A stretch of 6,999 bases of DNA from contig DUUR01000095.1 in the NCBI GenBank assembly GCA_012841425.1, forward strand, positions 1 through 6,999, written 5' to 3'. Source of the DNA: Bacteroidales bacterium (GTDB taxonomy: Bacteria > Bacteroidota > Bacteroidia > Bacteroidales > Dysgonomonadaceae). Position 1 is the first letter of the stretch; each line of letters opens with the position of its first letter. Below are positions 1-6,449 of this stretch, piece after piece. Both the position numbers and the translations under genes were made by a program. A model generated the notes under the pieces. It had not been told where the DNA came from and ran no database searches. It saw only the letters and a program-made list of their open reading frames with translations.

Positions 1-313
1 ACATTGCAAGGGCATTACTGATAATACAGATTAGGAATATGTATTTTGTCTCACTCCAAGTTTCTACTTTCATAAACCTGTTGATTATCATGATAAGCAG
101 CAATAAGGTTAAAACTATTGCAATATGCGAAACAACTTTGGGGGCTTTTTCCCAAAAGTAACTCAACACAACTAATAACACTCCAAATATTGTTGGTATC
201 AATGCCGTCACCGAAGCCGTGCCTGTGCTACCTGTAACTCCAAAATAGCCATAAAGGCCTGCAAATATTAATATAAGCCCATTGATAAAATTAACTGTTG
301 ATGGTTTCACCAT
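1..313 (-). CDS. Conserved small multi-pass membrane protein (3' end outside window)
   Basis: This reading frame is open from an ATG at 313 down to the left edge (104 codons and one base), so the C-terminus is missing. The protein starts MVKPSTVNFINGLILIF and shows at least four hydrophobic segments: about residues 10-27, 35-54, 60-78 and 91-104 onward, separated by short charged loops (WEKAPK, RFMKVETWSETK). It resembles a family of small Bacteroidetes inner-membrane proteins of unknown function that begin with a similar KPS-VNFING motif; this is from memory, not a search. I know of no assigned role. I chose the ATG at 313 because the family-like N-terminus begins right after it. In-frame ATGs at 325, 337 and 349 would only add copies of MVSC read from the 12-bp repeat. 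No ribosome binding site or promoter is obvious upstream, where the opposite strand codes for the Fic-like fragment. Confidence 0.7.
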   Translation of the reverse strand, partial: MVKPSTVNFINGLILIFAGLYGYFGVTGSTGTASVTALIPTIFGVLLVVLSYFWEKAPKVVSHIAIVLTLLLLIMIINRFMKVETWSETKYIFLICIISNALAM

Positions 314-587
314 GCAAGACACCATGCAAGACACCATGCATGATACCATGCAAGTCAAAAACGAAATAAAAGAACTGATTTTGATACTTTCAGGAGATAT
401 GACGAGGACAGAACTGCAAGAAAGGCTAAATCTAAGAAACAGAGATCATTTTAGAAGAATGTATATTAATGCTGCTTTAGATGAAGGTTGGATTGAACAA
501 ACAATGCCAGATAAACCAACAAGCAAATATCAGAAATACCGTCTTACAGAAAAGGGAAAGAAAGCGAAAGAGCAATTGAGAAAATGA
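282..587 (+). pseudogene. C-terminal winged-helix fragment of a Fic-like / AlbA_2-type ATP-binding protein
   Basis: The open frame starts at a TTG at 282. The first ATG is at 312 and would give 91 residues. From 312 it encodes a 4-residue repeat linker (MQDT-MQDT-MHDT-MQ) and then a compact helix-rich domain. The segment MTRTELQERLNLRNRDHF looks like a helix-turn-helix, and the C-terminal YQKYRLTEKGKKAKE looks like the wing and final helix. This matches what I know of the Fic-like C-terminal domain that ends Fic-family proteins and schlafen-like (AlbA_2) ATP-binding proteins. Neither the Fic motif HxFxxGNG nor an AlbA_2 domain is present. A stop at 252-254 closes the frame upstream, and the opposite strand there codes for a membrane protein. 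The likeliest reading is a 3' remnant of a gene that lost its front. The surviving frame is undamaged, so a short expressed DNA-binding protein is possible, though I see no promoter or ribosome binding site. Confidence 0.6.
312..359. repeat. Four tandem 12-bp repeats read in frame on both strands
   Basis: Four consecutive 12-mers lie here: ATGCAAGACACC twice (312-323, 324-335), then ATGCATGATACC (336-347) and a decayed copy ATGCAAGTCAAA (348-359). Because 12 is a multiple of three, the plus strand reads MQDT MQDT MHDT MQVK. The minus strand reads successive MVSC units ending in the membrane protein start MVKP. On the plus strand this is the linker type (repeated x-D-T-M) that I associate with the segment before the C-terminal winged helix of Fic-like and AlbA_2 proteins. 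Copy number in such linkers is expected to vary by slippage. Confidence 0.9.
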
Positions 588-593
588 AGAATA

Positions 594-624
594 TTCAGTT
601 GTAAAGAATTAGTTTACAACTGAA
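594..624. terminator. Hairpin between two convergent gene fragments
   Basis: This is a perfect 12-bp inverted repeat (TTCAGTTGTAAA, 594-605, with its complement at 613-624) around a 7-base loop, starting 6 bases after the stop of the Fic-like fragment. On the plus strand it is followed by A-rich rather than T-rich sequence. On the minus strand the downstream bases are moderately T-rich. It sits between convergent fragments, so a weak two-way terminator is the simplest reading, but the AT-rich stem and the lack of a T run make this uncertain. Confidence 0.4.
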
Positions 625-691
625 AAATAGACTGGAAGAAAAGATAAAGAAAAGATGAAAAGAACATACTCAAGGCTAAATCAGTAATAAG

Positions 692-1066
692 CTATAGAAG
701 AAATTCTTTCCACGAAACAACTCTACCCGCTTTTCGTTGTTGATTTTCTGAACCCCCGTAAACCAGTGTCTTTTCTAAATTATCATCTTTCATTAAATCT
801 GAGAAATAATTTAAGCCTTTAAATAGATCGGGAATAATTGTTCCTGTAGCTTTAACCTCAACAATTTCGGTTTGTTGTGATTTTTCGAGAAGTAAATCAA
901 CTTCATTTCCGTGCGAGTCACGCCAAAACCACGGGTCTACATGCCTCATGCTCTTGTGATGTATCTGCTTCACATATTCGGATATTACCACATTTTCAAA
1001 TAGCGCTCCTTTTATTGAGTGATTGTTTATTCTTGAGATATCATTTATTTTTAGATAAGCAGGATT
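692..1066 (-). pseudogene. C-terminal (DUF4143) fragment of an AAA-type ATPase
   Basis: The C-terminal half of a DUF4143 ATPase is readable on the minus strand. Key stretches are KGALFENVVISEYVKQ, WFWRDSHGNEVDLLLE, EIVEVKAT and LVYGGSENQQRK. In the family these form a PD-(D/E)xK-like nuclease fold: D..EVDLL followed by EVKA supplies the acidic and lysine positions of that motif. The frame stays open from 1066, ahead of any start codon, with FEN residues before the first possible GTG start at 991. An in-frame TAA at 1067-1069 then cuts it off. The N-terminal P-loop ATPase domain (roughly 200-250 residues in the family) is absent, and the 22-bp repeats begin exactly at the break. I conclude that this is a decayed remnant. 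ATPases of this type are common, scattered accessory genes of poorly known function. Confidence 0.7.
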
Positions 1067-1152
1067 TTAAAATTACACAACTATTATTTTAAATATACAC
1101 AACCTAGATTTTAAATATACACAACTATTATTTTATAATTACACAGTTATCG
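1065..1152. repeat. Array of 22-bp AT-rich direct repeats (three good copies, one decayed)
   Basis: Three head-to-tail 22-bp units lie at 1065-1086, 1087-1108 and 1109-1130, sharing the core TTTTAAATATACACAAC, with AATT replacing ATAT in the first copy. A fourth, diverged unit occupies 1131-1152 and keeps TTTTATAATTACACA. Units 1 and 3 end in TATTA, unit 2 in CTAGA. The period is about two helical turns, so every ACACAAC box and every TTTTAAA tract lies on the same face of the DNA. That fits binding sites for a repeated regulator, or bent DNA. Both strands carry stop codons here, so the array is not coding. It starts exactly where the DUF4143 fragment ends. Confidence 0.85.
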
Positions 1153-1311
1153 CTCGTAATATCATCGAGTACACTTAGAAACTTGTTATGTTTTGCGAAA
1201 ATAATTGAATATGCACTTGCCAAGAATTATGTGAATTTGATTATCTGATAGATAGCCTCACACGTTTATAACTTCTGCTAATATCTCCATAAACTATGCA
1301 ATTATTTTGAG
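1153..1311. other. Intergenic spacer with no recognised feature
   Basis: I looked for coding remnants on both strands between the 22-bp array and the dnaE promoter region. Only short frames of about 20-30 codons exist, interrupted by stops. None resembled the missing front of the DUF4143 ATPase or any family I know. No tRNA-like structure or strong hairpin was seen. Confidence 0.5.
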
Positions 1312-1319
1312 TATATTTG
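1312..1319 (+). promoter_or_regulatory. Candidate Bacteroidetes -7 promoter element for dnaE-trxA
   Basis: TATATTTG matches the Bacteroidetes -7 consensus TAnnTTTG exactly. It would place transcription start near 1326, giving a leader of roughly 30 bases before the ATG at 1355. No convincing -33 TTTG lies at the usual spacing, which lowers confidence. If real, it also argues against translation starting at the TTG at 1307, because that codon would be upstream of the transcript. Confidence 0.35.
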
Positions 1320-1354
1320 TCAAAGACATCGGACAGAAAATACATTCAAAAAAC

Positions 1355-4300
1355 ATGCAACCATTTGTACATCTACACGTTCACTCTCAATATTCGCTGC
1401 TGGATGGGCAGGCTAGTATAAAACGACTTATAGATAAGGCTCACGGCGACGGAATGAAGGCTATAGCGCTTACCGACCATGGTGCTATGTATGGCATTAA
1501 GGAGTTTCTAAATTATGCGTCGAAGAAAAATGCTCCTGTTAACGCTGAGATTAAAAAGATTAAAGCTGAGATTGCTGTACTGGAGAAGAATAGTGGGGAA
1601 AACGCAAGCGAGGCAAATGGCAGTGAAGCCTCAAAAGAAAAGATTAACAAACTACTTGAAAAGCTTACCGATACTAAGAAGAAACTGTTTAAACCTATTG
1701 TGGGTTGTGAGTGCTACCTTGCTCGTAGAGACAGGTTTCAGATGAATGACAAGGTTGATGGTAGTGGATGGCATTTAGTGGTATTGGCAAAAAACCTTAC
1801 GGGATATAAGAACCTGATTAAGATTGTTTCGAAAAGTTGGACCGAAGGTTTTTATTATCGTCCACGTATAGATAAGGAATTACTTGAGAAGTATAGTGAG
1901 GGACTTATTGTTTCTTCGGCTTGTCTAGGTGGTGAGATTTCACGAAAGGTGGATAGTGGACAAATTAATGAGGCTGAGGAGGCTGTGCAATGGTATAAAA
2001 AGGTGTTTGGCGACGATTATTATATAGAATTGCAACGTCACAAAACTGATAGGCCAGACGCCGACCAAACTACCTACCCTATTCAAGAGAGGGTAAATAA
2101 GGAGCTTATTAAAATTGCTAATAAGTATGATGTTAAAATTATTGCTACTAATGATGTTCACTTTGTAAATGAAGAGGATGCTGATGCGCATGACCGACTT
2201 ATTTGCTTGAGCACTGGTAGGGATTTTGATGATCCTAACAGAATGAGGTATTCTAAACAGGAGTGGCTGAAGACTACTGCTGAGATGAATAGGATTTTTG
2301 CTGATATCCCCGAAGCTATATCTAATACGCTTGAAGTGGCTGAGAAGGTGGAGTTCTACACTATCAACAACCCTCCGCTAATGCCTTTCTACCCTATAGA
2401 TCCTGAATTTGCAACTGAAGAGCAGTATAGACAAAAGTATAGCGAGAAGGCTTTAATTGAGGAATTTGGTGAGGATACATTCCATCGGTTGGGCGACTAT
2501 GATAAGGTGGTTCGAATAAAGCTGGAAGCTGATTTTCTTGCACATCTTACAATGATTGGTGCTAAAAAGAGATATGGTGATAACCTTAATAATGAAATAG
2601 TAGATCGACTGAATTTTGAGCTCGATACTATTAAAAACATGGGGTTCCCTGGCTATTTCCTTATTGTGCAGGATTTTATTAACGCAGCTAGAGAAATGGA
2701 TGTGGCAGTTGGACCGGGAAGAGGATCGGCTGCCGGATCTGCCGTTGCTTATTGCCTAAGGATTACTGATATTGATCCGCTTAAATATAATCTTCTGTTT
2801 GAGCGTTTTCTTAACCCCGATCGTATATCGATGCCTGATATTGATATCGACTTTGATGATGAGGGACGTGGAAAAGTGTTGAGATGGGTAACCGAAAAGT
2901 ATGGAAATGAAAAGGTGGCTCATATTATTACTTATGGCACCATGGCCACTAAGATGTCGATTAAGGATGTGGCACGTGTGCATAAGCTGCCTTTAGCTGA
3001 ATCTAACAGACTTGCTAAGCTTGTTCCAGACAGAATACCAAATAAGAAATTGAATCTTGGTAATGCTATAGATTTTGTGCCTGAGCTAAAAGAAGCGGCA
3101 AACAGTAGCGACCCGCTTGTAAAGGATACACTTAGGTATGCGCAAATGCTTGAGGGCAACGTGAGGAGTACGGGCGTGCATGCCTGTGGTGTAATTATTG
3201 GTCAGAGCGACATTTCTGATGTTGTGCCAATTAGTACGGCTGAGGATAAAGAGACCAAAGAGAAGTTGCTGGTAACTCAGTTTGAGGGCTCTGTGATCGA
3301 GGAGACGGGATTGATTAAGATGGACTTTCTTGGACTCAAAACTCTTTCTATCATCAAAGATGCTGTTTTAAATATTGAAATAAATAGGGGCATAAAAATT
3401 GATATCGATGAAATCGATATGGAGGACGAGAAGACTTATCAGCTCTATTGTGATGGTCAGACTACTGGTACTTTTCAATTTGAGTCTGCAGGCATGCAAA
3501 AATACCTCAAAGAGCTAAAACCAAGTAAGTTTGAGGACTTAATTGCCATGAACGCTTTGTATAGACCTGGACCAATGGAGTATATTCCTGAGTTTATTAA
3601 GCGTAAGCATGGCGGAAAGGTAGAGTATGACCTTCCTATTATGGAGGAGTACTTGAGTGAAACATACGGAATTACGGTTTATCAAGAACAGGTGATGCTT
3701 CTATCACGACTACTTGCTGATTTCACCCGTGGCCAGTCTGACGAGCTTCGTAAGGCGATGGGGAAAAAGATGATTGATCAGATGATGTCGTTGAAAGAGA
3801 AATTCATCAGCGGTGGCAAGAAAAATGGTTATGAGGAAAAGATATTAAATAAAATTTGGGTAGACTGGGAGAAGTTTGCTTCATATGCTTTTAATAAGTC
3901 TCATGCTACCTGCTACTCGTGGATTGCATACCAAACTGCATGGCTTAAAGCCAATTACCCTTCTGAGTATATGGCTGCAGTTCTTTCTAATAATCTCAAC
4001 AATATAACAGAGATTACAAAGTTTATGGACGAATGTAAGGCTATGGGAATAAATGTTTTATCTCCAGATGTTAATGAGTCTCTACTGAAGTTTTCTGTAA
4101 ACAATGAGGGACATATTCGTTTTGGGCTGGGTGCAATAAAGAGTGTGGGACACGGTGCGGCAACCGACATTATTAATGAACGCTTAAAGAATGGCGATTA
4201 TAAGGATATTTTTGATTTTATTGAAAGGGCTAACCTCTCTTCATGCAGCAGAAAAATAGTTGAGGCATTGTCCTTGGCGGGCGCTTTTGACACACTGCCT

Positions 4301-5125
4301 AATATAAAACGTGAACAGTTTTTTGCTAAGAACAGCAAAGATGAAGAATTCATAGAGACTCTATTACGTTATGGTAGTAAATTTCAGCAAGACAAACATG
4401 AGTCAATGAACTCACTGTTTGGTGAAGACACATCATTCCTCATTTCTCAACCTGAAATACCACAAGCATCTCGCTGGTCTGATCTGGAACGATTGAATAA
4501 GGAGCGCGACCTGATAGGAATCTATTTATCTGCACACCCACTAGATGATTATGAGTTTATACTCAGACACATATGTAGCGCAGACACGCTGAAGCTACAA
4601 GACTTGGATAGTTTGAATGGAAGGGATATTACTTTTGGAGGCATGGTTACTGCAGTGCGTGAAGGACAAACTAAAAGAGGCTCGCCGTATACGATTTTTA
4701 AAATTGAGGATTACATGGGGAGTTTTGAAATTGCTCTTTTTAGTGAGGATAGCATCAACTTCGGTAGATATGCACGAGCTGGACTTTCAATATACATTGA
4801 GGCAAGAGTGCAACCCAAAAGATATCGCCAAGAAGAGATGGAAGTGAAGATATCTACTATAAATTTGCTTTCTGATGTGAAAGATAAGCTGGTTTCAAAA
4901 ATCACGCTTCAAATACCTATTGATGAATTAGATAACGCAAAGGTTACAGAATTATCTGCACTCACAAAAAACAATAAAGGAAATTCGTTGTTATATTTCA
5001 ACATCTTAGGCAATGAGCCTCATATGAACTTAAAGCTGTTTTCTCGTTCTACTAAGATTCAGGTGAATAAGAAATTAATTGATTATTTAAATAACAACTT
5101 ACAAATCGATTTCAAAATAAATTAA
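1355..5125 (+). CDS. dnaE: DNA polymerase III alpha subunit (replicative polymerase)
   Basis: This is the catalytic subunit of the replicative DNA polymerase, adding nucleotides at the fork as part of the holoenzyme. I start it at the ATG at 1355 (1256 residues), because MQPFVHLHVHSQYSLLDG is the family N-terminus; the frame opens at a TTG at 1307, but those 16 extra residues match nothing. The PHP domain (about 1-290) has HLHVH (6-10), TDH (40-42), E119, H140, C190 and DVH (267-269), so its metal ligands look intact. A charged, probably coiled-coil insert sits at about 63-112. The palm carries GPGRGSAAGSAVAY (453 onward), PDIDIDF (494-500) and MDFLGL (656-661), which hold the catalytic aspartates. 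YRPGP (736-740) and FNKSHATCYSW (846-856) are standard polymerase III motifs. A helix-hairpin-helix region follows, then an OB fold around 1090-1180. The expected clamp-binding pentapeptide near 1018-1022 reads MNSLF, without the usual glutamine. trxA follows after 20 bp. Confidence 0.97.
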   Translation: MQPFVHLHVHSQYSLLDGQASIKRLIDKAHGDGMKAIALTDHGAMYGIKEFLNYASKKNAPVNAEIKKIKAEIAVLEKNSGENASEANGSEASKEKINKLLEKLTDTKKKLFKPIVGCECYLARRDRFQMNDKVDGSGWHLVVLAKNLTGYKNLIKIVSKSWTEGFYYRPRIDKELLEKYSEGLIVSSACLGGEISRKVDSGQINEAEEAVQWYKKVFGDDYYIELQRHKTDRPDADQTTYPIQERVNKELIKIANKYDVKIIATNDVHFVNEEDADAHDRLICLSTGRDFDDPNRMRYSKQEWLKTTAEMNRIFADIPEAISNTLEVAEKVEFYTINNPPLMPFYPIDPEFATEEQYRQKYSEKALIEEFGEDTFHRLGDYDKVVRIKLEADFLAHLTMIGAKKRYGDNLNNEIVDRLNFELDTIKNMGFPGYFLIVQDFINAAREMDVAVGPGRGSAAGSAVAYCLRITDIDPLKYNLLFERFLNPDRISMPDIDIDFDDEGRGKVLRWVTEKYGNEKVAHIITYGTMATKMSIKDVARVHKLPLAESNRLAKLVPDRIPNKKLNLGNAIDFVPELKEAANSSDPLVKDTLRYAQMLEGNVRSTGVHACGVIIGQSDISDVVPISTAEDKETKEKLLVTQFEGSVIEETGLIKMDFLGLKTLSIIKDAVLNIEINRGIKIDIDEIDMEDEKTYQLYCDGQTTGTFQFESAGMQKYLKELKPSKFEDLIAMNALYRPGPMEYIPEFIKRKHGGKVEYDLPIMEEYLSETYGITVYQEQVMLLSRLLADFTRGQSDELRKAMGKKMIDQMMSLKEKFISGGKKNGYEEKILNKIWVDWEKFASYAFNKSHATCYSWIAYQTAWLKANYPSEYMAAVLSNNLNNITEITKFMDECKAMGINVLSPDVNESLLKFSVNNEGHIRFGLGAIKSVGHGAATDIINERLKNGDYKDIFDFIERANLSSCSRKIVEALSLAGAFDTLPNIKREQFFAKNSKDEEFIETLLRYGSKFQQDKHESMNSLFGEDTSFLISQPEIPQASRWSDLERLNKERDLIGIYLSAHPLDDYEFILRHICSADTLKLQDLDSLNGRDITFGGMVTAVREGQTKRGSPYTIFKIEDYMGSFEIALFSEDSINFGRYARAGLSIYIEARVQPKRYRQEEMEVKISTINLLSDVKDKLVSKITLQIPIDELDNAKVTELSALTKNNKGNSLLYFNILGNEPHMNLKLFSRSTKIQVNKKLIDYLNNNLQIDFKIN

Positions 5126-5145
5126 CTATAAATAAAAGGAACAAT

Positions 5146-5460
5146 ATGGCATTACAAATTACAGACGCAACGGTTGATGAAGTGTTGCAATCAGACAAAT
5201 TGGTTATAATAGATTTCTGGGCAGAGTGGTGTGGACCATGCAAAATGGTTGGACCAATTATTGAAGAAATTAGCGAAGATTATAAAGATAACGTTGTAGT
5301 TGGCAAGCTTGATGTGGACAATAACGACGAAACAACTTCTAAATATGGTATCAGAAATATACCTACTGTGTTATTCATAAAGAATGGTGAAGTAGTGGAT
5401 AAGGTAGTAGGTGCAGGTCCGAAGAAAATGTTTACCGACAAAATAGATAAACTGATATAA
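5146..5460 (+). CDS. trxA: Thioredoxin
   Basis: This is a cytosolic thiol-disulfide reductase that keeps protein cysteines reduced and supplies electrons to enzymes such as ribonucleotide reductase, itself recharged by thioredoxin reductase. It has 104 residues, the normal size of a single thioredoxin domain, with no signal peptide. The active site is WCGPC (28-32), preceded by the expected DFWAEW strand; the buried aspartate position is D23 and the cis-proline is P73 in NIPTV. The start is well placed: ATG follows an AAAAGGA ribosome binding site (5134-5140) with a 5-base gap, an unusually clear Shine-Dalgarno for this phylum. It lies 20 bp after dnaE on the same strand and has no promoter of its own that I can see, so it is probably co-transcribed with dnaE. 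Confidence 0.96.
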   Translation: MALQITDATVDEVLQSDKLVIIDFWAEWCGPCKMVGPIIEEISEDYKDNVVVGKLDVDNNDETTSKYGIRNIPTVLFIKNGEVVDKVVGAGPKKMFTDKIDKLI

Positions 5461-5483
5461 TATTTTCAGTTTTACTAAAAAAC

Positions 5484-5520
5484 ATAGGGGACTAAGTTAC
5501 GTATGAACTTAGTCCCCTAT
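5484..5520. terminator. Strong two-way terminator between trxA and the DUF2795 gene
   Basis: This is a perfect 15-bp inverted repeat (ATAGGGGACTAAGTT at 5484-5498 and its complement at 5506-5520) with a 7-base loop ACGTATG. The plus strand continues into T-rich CTATTTTACT. The minus strand continues directly into a run of six T (complement of 5476-5481). It begins 24 bases after the trxA stop and lies between convergent genes, so it should end transcription from both sides. Confidence 0.85.
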
Positions 5521-5602
5521 CTATTTTACTATATCCCAAAGTGTATTAAAAGTAGACTTGACCCCTTAAAACTAGTTGAGTTTGACTATAATCTCTGGGA
5601 AT

Positions 5603-5824
5603 TTAATACTCATCCTCGTTAAAGAAGAAATCCTCTTTACTAGGGTAATCGGGCCATATATCTTCTATAGATTCAAATACTTCTCCCTCTTCCTCAATCT
5701 CTTGAAGATTTTCGATTACCTCTAAAGGTGCGCCAGATCTTTGTGCAAAATCTATTAACTCATCTTTTGTAGCAGGCCAGGGAGCATCCTCTAACTTAGA
5801 TGCCAATTCAAGTGTCCAATACAT
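5603..5824 (-). CDS. DUF2795 family small acidic protein
   Basis: This is a 73-residue protein starting MYWTLELASKLEDAPWPAT, with a helical core containing TKDELIDFAQRSGAPLEVIENL and a very acidic tail (EIEEEGEVFESIEDIW) ending in EDFFFNEDEY. I recognise it as the highly conserved Bacteroidetes form of the DUF2795 family, and its length is normal for that form. No biochemical function is known to me. The core has the size and helix pattern of a small helix-turn-helix-like domain, but the strong negative charge argues against simple DNA binding. It is the last gene of a minus-strand group behind the B12 adenosyltransferase, 52 bp after that gene's stop codon, and a -7-type promoter element in the gap suggests it can also be transcribed on its own. 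A hairpin terminator lies downstream. Confidence 0.9.
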   Translation of the reverse strand: MYWTLELASKLEDAPWPATKDELIDFAQRSGAPLEVIENLQEIEEEGEVFESIEDIWPDYPSKEDFFFNEDEY

Positions 5825-5858
5825 TGTATTTTCTTTAAATTATTATTCTAATTTTCCG

Positions 5859-5866
5859 CAAATGTA
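5859..5866 (-). promoter_or_regulatory. Candidate -7 promoter element for the DUF2795 gene
   Basis: Read on the minus strand, TACATTTG fits the Bacteroidetes -7 consensus TAnnTTTG. It sits in the 52-bp gap, about 35 bases before the ATG at 5824. The only TTTG upstream on that strand is about 29 bases away, further than the usual -33 spacing, so this is a one-element match. Confidence 0.35.
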
Positions 5867-5876
5867 TAAAATCTTT

Positions 5877-6437
5877 TTATATATCTCCTTGTTCCCAAAA
5901 GATTTCTTGTGAAGATTTGTTACTTTCGTGTCTTGCTAGTACAAAGAAGTAGTCTGAAAGACGGTTTAAGAAAATAAGCACTTCTTCAGAAACTGGGTAC
6001 TTTTCTGCAACTTTATATACATTTCTTTCTGCACGACGAGATACGGTGCGACAAATATGCGCTCTTGAAGCAGCTTCATTTCCACCGGGTAGTACAAAAC
6101 GATTTAAACGAGGCAAAGTGCTATCTATTACATCTATTTGTTTTTCAATACGTTCTATATCTTTAACAGTAATAATACTTGCTTCTTTTGGAGGCTTAAC
6201 CTCTGTTTCGGTTGCGAGATATGAACCTACAGTAAATAGCTTGTGCTGCAAATATCTAAGAAAATCTTCGTGATCCTGTTCATCTATTTCGCAGTTTAGC
6301 AAACCTATATAGCTATTAAGCTCATCAATAGTGCCATAGGCCTCTAGGCGAATATGCGATTTGGAAACTCGCATTCCTCCAACTAATGCTGTAGTGCCCT
6401 TGTCTCCGGTTTTTGTATATATAATACTTTTTTTCAT
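5877..6437 (-). CDS. PduO-type ATP:cob(I)alamin adenosyltransferase
   Basis: This enzyme transfers the 5'-deoxyadenosyl group from ATP to reduced cobalamin, making adenosylcobalamin, the coenzyme used by enzymes such as methylmalonyl-CoA mutase. It acts in the cytosol as a helical-bundle trimer. The 186-residue length is typical. The ATP-binding N-terminus is YTKTGDKGTTAL (7-18), followed by RLEAYGTIDELNSYIG (30-45). The second nucleotide- and corrin-contacting block is FVLPGGNEAASRAHICRT (114-131) with RRAER (134-138), and LNRLSDYFFVLAR (157-169) closes the fold. All key blocks are intact, so it should be active. It starts 12 bp after the stop of the methyltransferase-like gene, indicating one transcript. 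Names in use for this family include pduO, cobO and mmab; the sequence does not decide between them, so I leave the symbol blank. No other B12 gene is in view. Confidence 0.95.
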   Translation of the reverse strand: MKKSIIYTKTGDKGTTALVGGMRVSKSHIRLEAYGTIDELNSYIGLLNCEIDEQDHEDFLRYLQHKLFTVGSYLATETEVKPPKEASIITVKDIERIEKQIDVIDSTLPRLNRFVLPGGNEAASRAHICRTVSRRAERNVYKVAEKYPVSEEVLIFLNRLSDYFFVLARHESNKSSQEIFWEQGDI

Positions 6438-6449
6438 ATATTTAAATCT

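Noticed and set aside
877..1092. Plus-strand frame of 71 codons
   Set aside because: It is the shadow of the DUF4143 fragment, which has clear family motifs on the opposite strand, and its end runs into the 22-bp repeats.
1065..1152. CRISPR array
   Set aside because: The 22-bp units are directly adjacent with no unique spacers between them, and no cas genes are nearby.
1141..1260. Possible short coding remnants on either strand upstream of dnaE
   Set aside because: Each frame is only 20-30 codons and is broken by stops; none matched a family I could name, including the missing ATPase half.
1307..1354. N-terminal extension of dnaE from a TTG codon
   Set aside because: The 16 extra residues match nothing in the family, the family N-terminus starts at the ATG at 1355, and a promoter-like element lies at 1312-1319, downstream of the TTG.
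1940..2191. Minus-strand hydrophobic frame inside dnaE
   Set aside because: The DnaE frame here carries conserved PHP residues; the antisense hydrophobicity is a by-product of its AT-rich codons.
6046..6273. Plus-strand frame of 75 codons
   Set aside because: It lies wholly inside the adenosyltransferase gene on the opposite strand and has no recognisable protein features.
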